A DNA stretch of 64,000 nt from Algoriphagus sp. (lineage in GTDB: Bacteria; Bacteroidota; Bacteroidia; Cytophagales; Cyclobacteriaceae), in NCBI RefSeq assembly GCF_024305035.1, contig NZ_JAMWZB010000017.1, positions 42,300-106,299 on the forward strand. Direction: 5' to 3'. Every line of letters begins with the position of its first letter. Within the stretch, counting starts at the first letter, position 1. Shown here one piece after another: positions 8,437 through 16,899 of the stretch. A program made the translations under genes and the position numbers. Below the pieces are notes generated by a model. The model was not told the origin of the DNA, made no database searches, and saw only the letters and a program-made list of their open reading frames with translations.

Positions 8437-9576
8437 TTACCGGAGTTCATAAAAATAAAAGGTCTGCACTTCTTGTTCCACCGCATTGGCATCTTCACCG
8501 GGTTTGGCATTGACCGAATACAGTAAGTCTTTTTTCACCTTTAGCGCAATGGGCCACTCTCCTTCCCAGATTTTAGCTTGATCTTTAAAAATCTGATACA
8601 CAGGTACTTTATATTTTTTCTCCAAAGCTTGGTATTTTTCGTCGCCCACCACGCGCCGATCAAGTGCATCTACTTCCTCATCGGGAGCACCTTTGAGGTA
8701 CCAGGTGAGCAGGTAACCATTGGAAAAGATAAAATTTTGGTAGCGAGAACCTTTCAGGTCCTCAAAAAATATCCCGAAATTTTCCAGTTCGAGAGCAGGC
8801 TCAGTGGGTTGGAAATCTTCACCCGGATTTAAGTTCACAGAATCCAATAGCTCAAGTTCAGGAAAACGATACGTGTATAGAATGGGGGTAAGCATGAATT
8901 GTAAATAAATTCGATCATTTTCAATTTTAGCAATAGGATCAAAACCCATGTATTGACCGGGTTGTTGAATGTAATTTACAGAGCGGGGCACTTGGGAAGA
9001 AAACACCACTTCCCCCTCGAGATTACTTACTTTCAAAAAATCATAATCCTCCATTTTTACTTGATCGTCCACCCGTATCTGATCAAGATCTGATTCTAAA
9101 TAGCCGAATTTGAATTGATGATTTTCGCCCACTACAAAACTTGGGGTATCCCCTAGCATTCTGCTTAGTGTTTGAATAGTGGCTGGTTTGGAATCCATCA
9201 GATTAAACGCTAAGTCGTACAAAAAACTTCCCTGATAGGTATCGACCAAAATTCGATTTTCTTCCACAAACCTACAGGCGGAAAAATAACCGGATTTATA
9301 ACTATTGGGTCCATCCTCCGAGCGATTAACGGCGATGATTACTTTTCCTAAAGGATCGGTTAAAATCAATTCATTGCTTTTATAATCAAAGAACAGAAAA
9401 TACTTTCCGTCCTTGCTGTAATCTAAAAGTGTGGGAACTACCAAGCGATCAATTTGCATGCTGTCCACCAAAGTCAATTCGGGAATCTGGCCCACTCCTT
9501 CCCCATCAATTTGGTTAGAAGTCTCGCATGAAATCAACCAAAAACCAAAAATTGCCAAAAGGAAGGCATTTTTCAT
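8437..9576 (-). CDS. DUF4221-like beta-propeller lipoprotein
   Basis: This 379-residue protein has a lipoprotein signal (FGFWLISC, cysteine 17). The rest is beta-rich with repeating WSPDG-like turns (LDYSKDGKYFLFFDYKSNELI), suggesting a six-bladed TolB-like propeller such as the Bacteroidota families DUF4221 or BF3164. Such proteins are probably anchored in the outer membrane or periplasmic face; no enzymatic function is known. It is a single gene separated by 42 bp from the exonuclease gene downstream. Family assignment is tentative. Confidence 0.6.
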   Translation of the reverse strand: MKNAFLLAIFGFWLISCETSNQIDGEGVGQIPELTLVDSMQIDRLVVPTLLDYSKDGKYFLFFDYKSNELILTDPLGKVIIAVNRSEDGPNSYKSGYFSACRFVEENRILVDTYQGSFLYDLAFNLMDSKPATIQTLSRMLGDTPSFVVGENHQFKFGYLESDLDQIRVDDQVKMEDYDFLKVSNLEGEVVFSSQVPRSVNYIQQPGQYMGFDPIAKIENDRIYLQFMLTPILYTYRFPELELLDSVNLNPGEDFQPTEPALELENFGIFFEDLKGSRYQNFIFSNGYLLTWYLKGAPDEEVDALDRRVVGDEKYQALEKKYKVPVYQIFKDQAKIWEGEWPIALKVKKDLLYSVNAKPGEDANAVEQEVQTFYFYELR

Positions 9577-9651
9577 ATCGCAGAAAGTTTTTTGTTCAGA
9601 AAGGCATTCTGGAGCAAATTACAAAAATTAGTTAACCTTTTTACGTAATTT

Positions 9652-10281
9652 TTATATCTCTTCAACTCGCCGGTCCGCTTTGGCGTAGCTTAATCTTGCC
9701 AGCTTTTTACCGACATAATATTCATCGAGTCCAGAAACCGTGACTGTTTCCAAGGCAGTTAAATCCAGCGATCCATCCCCTCTCAGACCTTTTTCCTCCA
9801 CAAATATATGATCGATACTCCCAATAACCAGTACCGTTTGATTAACTTTCAGGGTTTGGGTTTCCACCAAACTACATCCTAATTTCACTGGACTACCTTT
9901 TACAAAAGGAGCTGAAAAATCCTCAACATATTCGGGTTGAAGACCTGTCCCCTCAAACTCACTTCCCTCCCATCGCCCCGAAGTCCAATGGGCTTCTTTA
10001 TAAAAAGAAGGAGTCACCTGATTTAAGGTAAAAAAGCCAGTTTCTAGGATATTCTCCAAAGTGTCTCGCTTGACGGTATGGGGACGAAATAAAATTCCGA
10101 TCAAAGGTGGGGAAGCCCCTATGTGAAATACCTGTGAGAAAGGCGCTAGATTCGTTTTTCCGCCTGAATCTTGAGTTCCTATTAAATTGAGACTCTTGTA
10201 GCCAGAAAGACAGTTAATCAGATTTCTTCTGAAAAACGAATCCGATTCCAAGATGGAATCTTTGGAAAAGTACTTGATCAT
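9652..10281 (-). CDS. Flavin reductase-like FMN-binding split-barrel protein
   Basis: The 209-residue protein resembles the flavin reductase-like family: the N-terminal third has the FMN-phosphate-binding segment NLAPFSQVFHIGASPPLIGILFR-type pattern (residues about 45-67), followed by the RDTLENILETGFFTLN motif common in these proteins. They bind FMN as dimers and either reduce flavin with NAD(P)H or act as FMN-dependent oxidoreductases of unknown substrate. Its start codon overlaps the stop of the upstream small gene by 4 bp, so the two are translationally coupled. No partner monooxygenase is encoded nearby. Confidence 0.85.
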   Translation of the reverse strand: MIKYFSKDSILESDSFFRRNLINCLSGYKSLNLIGTQDSGGKTNLAPFSQVFHIGASPPLIGILFRPHTVKRDTLENILETGFFTLNQVTPSFYKEAHWTSGRWEGSEFEGTGLQPEYVEDFSAPFVKGSPVKLGCSLVETQTLKVNQTVLVIGSIDHIFVEEKGLRGDGSLDLTALETVTVSGLDEYYVGKKLARLSYAKADRRVEEI

Positions 10282-10721
10282 AGGTTAATGGCCTCTTCGA
10301 TTGAATCGCAGTATTTGATATCTAGCTGATCAATGATGTTATCCGGATAGGTTTGAAGGATCTGAGCTTTGGCAATTTGAACCATCTTTTCAAACCACTT
10401 TTCATCGGGCAGAATTTTACGATGGGTTTTAATTCCATATTCCAGCATTTCACGCTTCCAATAAATAAAATACCATTCCATGGTCGGTTGGTGAAAGGCG
10501 CGAAGGGAGCGCTTGTCAAAAATAAATTTTTCGAAATCTCCGGCTTTTACAATTTCTCCGATGCGATGAAAAGCCTCTTTGAAATCATCGATTGGAATGT
10601 AGTCTGCTAACAGCTCACAGATCACAATTTTTTTCTCAGGACTAATGAGTGCCCTGGCATATTTTTCTTCAAAGGCAAGTTCAAAATCTCGCGTTTCGGA
10701 GGGGTAGAAAGTGTCGTTCAT
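10278..10721 (-). CDS. Conserved small protein, possibly STAS/SpoIIAA-like
   Basis: This 147-residue protein has no signal peptide. Its pattern (KKIVICELLADYIPIDDFKEAF, then GDFEKFIFDKRSLRAF) alternates beta-strand and helix as in SpoIIAA-like or STAS-like small proteins found in Bacteroidota. No catalytic motif is visible and the function is unknown. It sits between a coiled-coil gene 15 bp upstream and the flavin reductase gene, overlapping the latter by 4 bp, so the three form one operon. Confidence 0.6.
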   Translation of the reverse strand: MNDTFYPSETRDFELAFEEKYARALISPEKKIVICELLADYIPIDDFKEAFHRIGEIVKAGDFEKFIFDKRSLRAFHQPTMEWYFIYWKREMLEYGIKTHRKILPDEKWFEKMVQIAKAQILQTYPDNIIDQLDIKYCDSIEEAINL

Positions 10722-10736
10722 GGCAAGATGATGGAA

Positions 10737-11000
10737 TTAATATATGGATTTTTTACGCTGATTTTCAGAACGATGAACTTCTTCTTTGAATTGTTCAAGA
10801 CGAACTTCAAGGTTTGAAGCATATTCGAGTGTGGTGCGCATCATGTCCTGCTGCGACCTGATTTGCTCCTTAAGTCTGGCAAGTTCTTGATTGACATCAG
10901 CGAGTTTATTTTCATAGTCTTTCTTCAGCCTCTCTTTTTCCAGTTGGGCTTTCCTCAACTCTTCCTTAAAAAGCAGGAATGATTCAGGTGGTGTCTTCAT
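10737..11000 (-). CDS. Small coiled-coil protein of unknown function
   Basis: The ATG at 11000 gives 87 residues (MKTPPESF...). An in-frame GTG lies two codons earlier. Residues 8-80 are almost entirely heptad-patterned with Leu, Lys, Glu and Gln (LRKAQLEKERLKKDYENK), indicating a long alpha-helical coiled coil. No signal peptide or domain is recognised. It is the first gene of the apparent operon with the STAS-like and flavin-reductase genes. Confidence 0.6.
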   Translation of the reverse strand: MKTPPESFLLFKEELRKAQLEKERLKKDYENKLADVNQELARLKEQIRSQQDMMRTTLEYASNLEVRLEQFKEEVHRSENQRKKSIY

Positions 11001-11070
11001 ATTCACAACGCTATCTTCTCGGGACCGTACCCTATGTAATTACAATAATTAGTTAAAATTGTTTTGACTT

Positions 11071-11766
11071 TTATTTCAAATTGGACATTCCTCCATCCAA
11101 ATGAATGATTTGACCTGTCATCCAGGAGGAGGATTCGGACAGCAAAAATAGGGTGGCATGGGCAATATCTTCTGGACTTCCGATTCTACCCAGCGGATGT
11201 CGTTTATGGCTGGCTTCTTTTTTGTCCTCGGTAGAAAGAAGCGAAGCGGCCAAGGGGGTGTCTGTTAGGGATGGGGCAATTGCATTTACTCGGATTTTGG
11301 CCGGGGCCCATTCTGCAGCAAGGGATCGGGTAAGTCCTTCAACTGCACCTTTAGCAGCTGCTATGCCCGAGTGGAAACCCATCCCAGTTTGCACTGCTAC
11401 CGTACTATACAACACAACCGAAGGTGAACTGGATTTCTTCAAGCCTTTCATGCTTTGTTGAAGAACACGAACCGCCCCAAAGAAATTAATTTCTAACTCA
11501 TGCTGAAAATCCGACATGGAAATTCGATGAAAGGGTTTCAAATTAATTGTACCCGGAAGATAGACCAAGCCATCTATGGTTTCCGGTAGGTTGGGCATCT
11601 GCTCAAAATCAGCGGTAATGTCCAACTCAGTAGTTCCTTGACCACTTTTTGAATACAGAAATAAATTGGCTTGTTGCGCTTCCAAAAGCGAAACTACCGC
11701 TTTTCCAATGCCTGAATTTCCTCCAATGATTACAATATTTTTTCCTTTCATGTGTTTGTTTTCCAT
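11071..11766 (-). CDS. SDR-family protein lacking the catalytic tyrosine
   Basis: The 231-residue protein has a complete Rossmann fold of the classical short-chain dehydrogenase/reductase type: GGNSGIG at 15-21 binds the dinucleotide, and the C-terminus LLSESSSWMTGQIIHLDGG is typical. The catalytic serine (S121 in YSTVAV) and lysine (K139) are present, but the tyrosine four residues before the lysine is replaced by isoleucine (I135, in HSGIAAAK). Normal dehydrogenase chemistry is therefore doubtful. It lies about 100 bp downstream of folE, behind a terminator, so it may have its own promoter. A sepiapterin-reductase-like role is conceivable but weak given the missing tyrosine. Confidence 0.85.
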   Translation of the reverse strand: MENKHMKGKNIVIIGGNSGIGKAVVSLLEAQQANLFLYSKSGQGTTELDITADFEQMPNLPETIDGLVYLPGTINLKPFHRISMSDFQHELEINFFGAVRVLQQSMKGLKKSSSPSVVLYSTVAVQTGMGFHSGIAAAKGAVEGLTRSLAAEWAPAKIRVNAIAPSLTDTPLAASLLSTEDKKEASHKRHPLGRIGSPEDIAHATLFLLSESSSWMTGQIIHLDGGMSNLK

Positions 11767-11811
11767 ATTAAATAAAGCATCTAAGGCTATATTTTGTTTG
11801 CGGTAAAAACG

Positions 11812-11836
11812 AAAAAACCGGACGAGGAGTCCGGTT
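11812..11836 (-). terminator. Rho-independent terminator after folE
   Basis: A perfect 8-bp stem, AACCGGAC (11816-11823) with GTCCGGTT (11829-11836), encloses a 5-base loop. On the minus strand it is followed by TTTTTT. It ends the PTPS-folE transcript before the SDR gene. Confidence 0.85.
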
Positions 11837-11867
11837 CTAATAAGTTGGTTTAGCCTGGATTGACTCC

Positions 11868-12572
11868 TTATTTCTTTAGACTGACATAGTTTAGAAACTC
11901 ATTCCGCGATTGCTCGTCCACTTCAAACTTTCCGGAAAAAAATGAAGTGACTGTGGAGCTATTGGTGTCATTTACTCCTCTCGAACTCACACACATGTGA
12001 TAGGCATCCATGATCACAGCGACATCGTCGGTTCCCAATACTTCCTTGAGCTCATTTCCGATCTGCATGGTCAAACGCTCTTGCACTTGTGGGCGCTTGG
12101 CGTAATACTGTACGATTCGGTTAATCTTGGATAATCCGATGACATTTCCATTGGAGATGTAGGCCACGTGGGCCTTGCCGTAGATCGGTACAAAATGATG
12201 CTCGCAGTGGGAGTGAAAAGTAATGTCCTTTTCAACCAACATTTCACTGTATTTGTATTTGTTTTCAAAAAGCTTCGCAGCCGGTTTGTTTTTGGGGTTC
12301 AAGCCCGCAAAAACTTCTTTGACGTACATTTTTGCAACACGATGAGGAGTACCCTTCAAGCTGTCATCTGTCAGATCCAGCCCGAGAATATTCATGATCT
12401 CGCGAAAATGTTTTTCAATTAGCTCGACCTTGAGATCATCATCCATCTCAAAAGCATCTTCTCTGAGCGGAGTCTCAAGGGAGGTTCCAACATGCTCTTC
12501 TCCGAACTCTTCGAAGGAAGCGCGGGCCAAATCAATTCCCATCGTATTCAACATAGTTTCTTTCTGTTTCAT
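11868..12572 (-). CDS. folE: GTP cyclohydrolase I
   Basis: FolE opens GTP to 7,8-dihydroneopterin triphosphate, the entry step of folate and tetrahydropterin synthesis. In the 234-residue form the zinc ligands are C123 and H126 (SHCEHHFVP) and C194 (YHMCVSSRG), with the GTP-binding LSKINRIV segment between them. The first 45 residues are an acidic extension relative to the short bacterial form; later in-frame ATGs at 12554 and 12542 are possible starts. The coding region overlaps the end of the upstream PTPS gene by 11-41 bp depending on start, so the two are coupled. Confidence 0.96.
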   Translation of the reverse strand: MKQKETMLNTMGIDLARASFEEFGEEHVGTSLETPLREDAFEMDDDLKVELIEKHFREIMNILGLDLTDDSLKGTPHRVAKMYVKEVFAGLNPKNKPAAKLFENKYKYSEMLVEKDITFHSHCEHHFVPIYGKAHVAYISNGNVIGLSKINRIVQYYAKRPQVQERLTMQIGNELKEVLGTDDVAVIMDAYHMCVSSRGVNDTNSSTVTSFFSGKFEVDEQSRNEFLNYVSLKK

Positions 12573-12942
12573 AAAGTCGAATTATTAATTCGAATTTCCG
12601 ATCAATTTTTTCCCTCAAAATATTCCAAATAACCACTGCAATATTTTCAGCGGAAGGGTTGAGATCTTTGAATTCATCGGTATCCAAGTTTAAATTTTTG
12701 TGGTCAAATTTAGTTAAGACGTGCTCTTTGATCAGATCGCTGAGCACCTTCATATCGTATACATAGCCGGTTTTGGGATCGATTTCTCCACGCAACTGCA
12801 CGATTAAATCATAATTGTGCCCATGATAGTTGGCATTATTACATTTTCCAAATATTGCTTGGTTTTCTTCAGCTGACCAAGATGGATTGTGCAGGCGGTG
12901 TGCTGCGTTGAAATGTTCTTTGCGAAATACGGATACGTTCAT
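12532..12942 (-). CDS. 6-pyruvoyl-tetrahydropterin synthase, tetrahydrobiopterin type
   Basis: This 136-residue T-fold protein has zinc histidines H15, H40 and H42 and catalytic C34. The spacing is C-x5-HGH (CNNANYHGH), as in animal PTPS, not the C-x3-HGH of QueD; FGKCNNANYHGHNY is very close to the mammalian signature. It should convert dihydroneopterin triphosphate to 6-pyruvoyl-tetrahydropterin. Coupling to folE, which makes that substrate, supports the assignment. QueD-like activity in queuosine synthesis remains an alternative. The gene is first in the operon, behind a good promoter at 13053-13082. Confidence 0.9.
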   Translation of the reverse strand: MNVSVFRKEHFNAAHRLHNPSWSAEENQAIFGKCNNANYHGHNYDLIVQLRGEIDPKTGYVYDMKVLSDLIKEHVLTKFDHKNLNLDTDEFKDLNPSAENIAVVIWNILREKIDRKFELIIRLYETERNYVEYDGN

Positions 12943-13052
12943 CAGGAATTGGAACAGCAGTTTTTCAAATTTTGTTTAATTTTAATTAAATTTCTTTAAA
13001 CAAATTTTTCAATCTCCTGCTATTCAATTATTTATTTACTTAAATTTTTCTG

Positions 13053-13082
13053 CAAAAATAATCATTCTGCACCGTTGCCCAA
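13053..13082 (-). promoter_or_regulatory. Promoter of the PTPS-folE operon
   Basis: On the minus strand TTG (13080-13082) is followed after exactly 19 bp by TATTTTTG (13053-13060), a full match to TTG-N19-TAnnTTTG. The predicted leader is about 105 bases and very A+T rich. I see no riboswitch structure in it. Confidence 0.5.
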
Positions 13083-13172
13083 GCTGATTATTTTTTCATG
13101 AGTTGAACGAATTATAGGCCTTTGATAGTTCACTTCATGGCACTAGAAATTATCATCCACTAAACGCTGCCT

Positions 13173-13868
13173 ATGCCGACTATCCATCTTATCTCGGTGA
13201 TACTCATGCTTTGGTTTGAGAATACTTCGATTTTACCAAGCTCAACTAGCTGGGAAACCCGGACTGAAATTCCTGCTAAAAAAGAGGTTTCCCTCTATGA
13301 TCGACTGAAAGCCAATTATTGGCAAGTCCCCAATTCTACCATCCTTGACTTGGCGATGGAAGGGTATCAAAAACTTCATCAAAAACTGGAAAATCCCAAT
13401 TTAGTCATCATCGATTTTAGCCTTCCCTCCACGGCCAAGCGACTCTGGGTCATTGATCCCAAAAACGGGAAAGTTCTATTTCATTCGGTCGTTTCCCATG
13501 GCCGAAACTCAGGCCAACTCATGGCTACTCAGTTTTCCAATCGCCCAGAATCGTATCAAAGTAGCCTAGGATTCTTCAAAACTGCGGAAACCTACCAGGG
13601 GAAGCATGGCTATTCGTTACGCTTGGATGGTTTAGAAAAAGGAGTTAATGATCAGGCAAGAAATCGTGCCATTGTGATCCATGGGGCTGATTATGCCACC
13701 GAAGAGTTTGCCGAAGCCACGGGTCGGCTGGGGCGCAGTTTGGGCTGTCCAGCCTTACCCTCCGCCCTCTCAGCTACGGCAATTGATTTAATGAAAGATG
13801 GTGCCTTGCTTTTTATTTATGGCAATGATCCCGACTACTTATCCAATCCTCCCCTACTTCAACCTTAG
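13173..13868 (+). CDS. Murein L,D-transpeptidase catalytic-domain family protein
   Basis: The 231-residue protein starts with a hydrophobic segment (residues 5-17) and then has the L,D-transpeptidase-related catalytic domain of the family murein L,D-transpeptidase catalytic domain. Key residues are H170 in AIVIHGADY and C192 in RLGRSLGCPAL, the usual His and Cys pair. Such enzymes make or remodel 3-3 cross-links in peptidoglycan or attach proteins to it. The stop codon at 13868 directly abuts the stop of the convergent larger L,D-transpeptidase at 13869 with no spacer. Confidence 0.85.
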   Translation: MPTIHLISVILMLWFENTSILPSSTSWETRTEIPAKKEVSLYDRLKANYWQVPNSTILDLAMEGYQKLHQKLENPNLVIIDFSLPSTAKRLWVIDPKNGKVLFHSVVSHGRNSGQLMATQFSNRPESYQSSLGFFKTAETYQGKHGYSLRLDGLEKGVNDQARNRAIVIHGADYATEEFAEATGRLGRSLGCPALPSALSATAIDLMKDGALLFIYGNDPDYLSNPPLLQP

Positions 13869-15473
13869 TTACTTATTTAGGAGCCGAAGAACTTCCCGAT
13901 CCAAGCCGTACACATCTTGAATGAATTTGGGCTGCCCCTTTTCATCCATCCAAAACGTAAAGTAAAGCACCCATACCGGTATTTTCTCATTCAAATCAAC
14001 CTGAGTCTCCTGATCCCGGGTCATGGCTTCTCGTATTTTTTGAATGGTCCAGTTGGGATTATCTTTCAAAAGAATCTCAGCAAATTCCTGGGGCTTTTTC
14101 ATTCGAATACAGCCATGACTGAATGCTCTGGAAGCTTTGAAAAATAATTGTTTGGCAGGGGTATCATGCAAGTATACTTGGTAGGGATTGGGAAACATAA
14201 ATTTTACCAAACCCAACGAATTATGCGGTCCCGGCTTTTGCCGAATCAGGTAAGGAAATGGGCGCAGGTCCCAATGAACAGAACTTGGGTGAATTACTTT
14301 TCCAGCATGGGAAGTCACTTCCATTTTATTTCGTGCCAAATAATCCGGATTACGCCTGATAGCTGGAATGAGTTCGTTTTGAATGATAGATAAAGGGACA
14401 TTCCAATAAGGACTAAACACCAAATGATCCAGCTCTGCTGAGAAAATAGGCGTTTGATTTTTTACCGTACCCACAATGATTTCAGAGGTGAAAAGCGTAT
14501 CGGCATCATCTAAATAACTCATTTGAAAATCAGCCACATTGACCACAATTCGTTTCCCTTCCCAAAATTCCTGAGGCATCCAGCGCATTCGCTCCAGGTT
14601 GACCGAGATTTGATCCATCTTGGATGTTGGAGAAGCATTTAAGACAGCCAGGGTGTTTTTCCCGATCACCCCATCGGGTTCTAACCGGTTTTCTTTTTGA
14701 AGCTTCTTAATCGCCAGCCAAGTGATCGAGTCAAATTCGGTGGGATCAGATCCGGAATCGTTCCCACTAGAATAACCCAACTGAGCAAGTCGTTCCCGAA
14801 TCAGTGGGAGATGAATACTTTTTTCCCCCAGCTCCAGGGTCTGGGAAAAGGAAATCTCGTTGAATCCACTTGGAAAATCCTTCATTTCTTCCTGAAGTTG
14901 CTTCATTAATTCTACCCCAGACCAATACCGGGCATCCGGGGGACGAAGCTCACCAAAAATCCGTGTCAAATTCGGATCCATGGGCAATCTGGTTAGGAAG
15001 TGAATTGCCACTTGAGGTTTCTTTTTTTTGTAAACCTTCCAAATGCCGGGAAGCGGTTCGGGATCTATTTTCCCATAGTAAAGATGGTTTACCAAACGGT
15101 AAAAGGAAGTGGTCAATAGGACTTCCCACTCATCCAATTCCGGAGTGAAAGGAACCGAGTTTCGACTTGAAAACTGGGAATAAAGTAAGCTGATACGGGA
15201 AAACTGGTAATCCTCCGGGTCCAAGCCTTCGTAATGAATCTGAGAAAGAATTTCTTGGTAAGCAAGGGCCTGCCGGTTCGGAAATCCATCGACCAACCAA
15301 ATGGGCTTAAATTCCCGCTTTTGATAAAACTCAAAAAGTTCGGCTTGCTCAGCAGGGTTAAGCTGTTTACCCTGCTGCGCTAAAGCCCACTTAATTCTTT
15401 CCCCCTGCCCTTGGGTCATCCCCAAAGTAGCGATTCCCCATTGAAAAACAGCAAGTAGAAACAGAAAGCGCAT
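13869..15473 (-). CDS. YcbB-type L,D-transpeptidase
   Basis: The protein has 534 residues, with a signal peptide (about 1-20), an N-terminal scaffold domain (AEQAELFEFYQKREF, about 40-230), a small peptidoglycan-binding repeat (LAIKKLQKENRLEPDGVIG, about 255-280) and the YkuD catalytic domain. The latter carries YLHDTPAKQLF and SRAFSHGCIRMK, including the catalytic cysteine. This is the LdtD/YcbB layout. It forms 3-3 meso-diaminopimelate cross-links in the periplasm. The neighbouring Kdo genes lie 4 bp upstream on the same strand, so it is probably at the end of the GNAT-nitrilase/kdsC/kdsA operon. Confidence 0.93.
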   Translation of the reverse strand: MRFLFLLAVFQWGIATLGMTQGQGERIKWALAQQGKQLNPAEQAELFEFYQKREFKPIWLVDGFPNRQALAYQEILSQIHYEGLDPEDYQFSRISLLYSQFSSRNSVPFTPELDEWEVLLTTSFYRLVNHLYYGKIDPEPLPGIWKVYKKKKPQVAIHFLTRLPMDPNLTRIFGELRPPDARYWSGVELMKQLQEEMKDFPSGFNEISFSQTLELGEKSIHLPLIRERLAQLGYSSGNDSGSDPTEFDSITWLAIKKLQKENRLEPDGVIGKNTLAVLNASPTSKMDQISVNLERMRWMPQEFWEGKRIVVNVADFQMSYLDDADTLFTSEIIVGTVKNQTPIFSAELDHLVFSPYWNVPLSIIQNELIPAIRRNPDYLARNKMEVTSHAGKVIHPSSVHWDLRPFPYLIRQKPGPHNSLGLVKFMFPNPYQVYLHDTPAKQLFFKASRAFSHGCIRMKKPQEFAEILLKDNPNWTIQKIREAMTRDQETQVDLNEKIPVWVLYFTFWMDEKGQPKFIQDVYGLDREVLRLLNK

Positions 15474-15476
15474 GCG

Positions 15477-16328
15477 CTATTCTACCTGAAAATCTTGATA
15501 TTTTCTACCCAAAGTCCAAGATTCTTTTAACATCGCCAAAAAATCACCCATTCGATGCAAGGGGATCAAATTTGGACCATCACTGAGGGCTTTACTGGGT
15601 TCAGGATGGGTTTCGATGAAAAACCCATCAATTCCTGTTGCTGCTGCCGCACGCGCTAAAATCGGAGCAAACTCCCGTTGTCCCCCACTGCTACCCCCTT
15701 GGCCACCGGGCTGCTGAACCGAATGGGTAATGTCAAAAACCACCGGAGCAAACTGACGCATAATCGGAAGTCCTCGCATATCTACGACTAGATTATGATA
15801 ACCGAGCGAAAAACCCCGTTCGGTTAGACAGACCTGATCATTCCCTGCTTCGCGTACTTTTTTGACCGCATACTGCATGTCCTCCGGGGCCATAAATTGC
15901 CCTCGCTTGATTTTTACCGCCTTTCCTGTTGCCGCAGCTGCCAAGAGCAAATCGGTCTGACGACATAAAAATGCGGGAATTTGAAGTACATCCACCACTT
16001 CGGCCACTTCGGCTGCTTGATAGCTTTCGTGAATATCAGTGACCAAAGGAACCTCCAAGGCCTTTCCCACGCGCTGAAGTACTTCCAAACTTTTATCCAT
16101 TCCTATACTTCGAAAAGATCCGGATGAAGTTCGGTTGGCCTTGTCAAAGGAAGCTTTGAATACATAGTCAAAGCCGTTTTCGGAGGCCCAAGCTTTTACC
16201 TTTGTGCCGATTTCCAGGCAAATATCATAGCTTTCAACCGCACAAGGTCCTGAAAACAACACGGGGCGCTCGCTTCCCAAAATCACATTTTCGGTGATTT
16301 TCATCGGAAGGGTATTTTTTTTTATCAT
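15477..16328 (-). CDS. kdsA: 3-deoxy-8-phosphooctulonate synthase
   Basis: KdsA condenses arabinose-5-phosphate with phosphoenolpyruvate to Kdo-8-phosphate for lipid A core synthesis. The sequence holds PVLFSGPCAVES, FKASFDKANR, TDIHE and DGFFIETHPEPSKALSDG, all characteristic. The ATG at 16328 (MIKKNTLP) gives 283 residues and begins 4 bp after the kdsC stop; another ATG lies at 16304. A longer start at 16379 would overlap kdsC without homology. It is followed by the YcbB-type transpeptidase gene after 3 bp. Confidence 0.96.
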   Translation of the reverse strand: MIKKNTLPMKITENVILGSERPVLFSGPCAVESYDICLEIGTKVKAWASENGFDYVFKASFDKANRTSSGSFRSIGMDKSLEVLQRVGKALEVPLVTDIHESYQAAEVAEVVDVLQIPAFLCRQTDLLLAAAATGKAVKIKRGQFMAPEDMQYAVKKVREAGNDQVCLTERGFSLGYHNLVVDMRGLPIMRQFAPVVFDITHSVQQPGGQGGSSGGQREFAPILARAAAATGIDGFFIETHPEPSKALSDGPNLIPLHRMGDFLAMLKESWTLGRKYQDFQVE

Positions 16329-16332
16329 CGCG

Positions 16333-16899
16333 TTAATCAAAATAAGATTGGATAATTCCTGAAAGCTTTCCCTGAGCAAACAAAATCAAATCAGCCGTTT
16401 CACGAAATACGCCTTTTCCTCCGGGAAATCTTGAAATAAAGGTAGCCATCGGCTTGACATACTCCAAAGCATCTGCCGGAACCACGGCCAAACCCACTGC
16501 TCTCATGACGGGAATATCGATCAAATCATCTCCAATATAAGCCACTTCATCGAGTTGAATTTCTAGTGTTTCCAAAAGTTCTTGAAGCTTTTTCCCTTTA
16601 TCCTTGATCCCGTGATAATGAAAATCAAACCGAAGTTCTTCGCAGCGGTTTTCAACTACCGGGGAAGACCTGCCGGTGATTGCCCCGACCATAATTCGAG
16701 CTTTCCGAAGATGCTGAACAATCAATCCATCTTTGACATTGTATTTTTTATATTCAGTCTTGAGATCATCGTAAATGATCCCACCATCGGTCAGCACTCC
16801 GTCCACATCGGTGATCACGAGCTTGATTTTGGCTGCCTGGGCAAGGACCTCTTCTGAAACGGCTTCGAAATAAGCCTGAATTATTTTTTCTGTTTCCAT
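16333..16899 (-). CDS. kdsC: 3-deoxy-8-phosphooctulonate phosphatase (HAD family)
   Basis: KdsC dephosphorylates Kdo-8-phosphate, the next step after KdsA. The 188-residue protein has the HAD motif DVDGVLTDG (nucleophile aspartate about residue 31), ITGRSS (motif II), a lysine near 105 and GDDLID (motif IV). It lacks a cap domain, as usual for this family. The N-terminal 20 residues are slightly longer than in E. coli KdsC. The gene overlaps the upstream GNAT-nitrilase gene by 19 bp and precedes kdsA by 4 bp. Confidence 0.94.
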   Translation of the reverse strand: METEKIIQAYFEAVSEEVLAQAAKIKLVITDVDGVLTDGGIIYDDLKTEYKKYNVKDGLIVQHLRKARIMVGAITGRSSPVVENRCEELRFDFHYHGIKDKGKKLQELLETLEIQLDEVAYIGDDLIDIPVMRAVGLAVVPADALEYVKPMATFISRFPGGKGVFRETADLILFAQGKLSGIIQSYFD

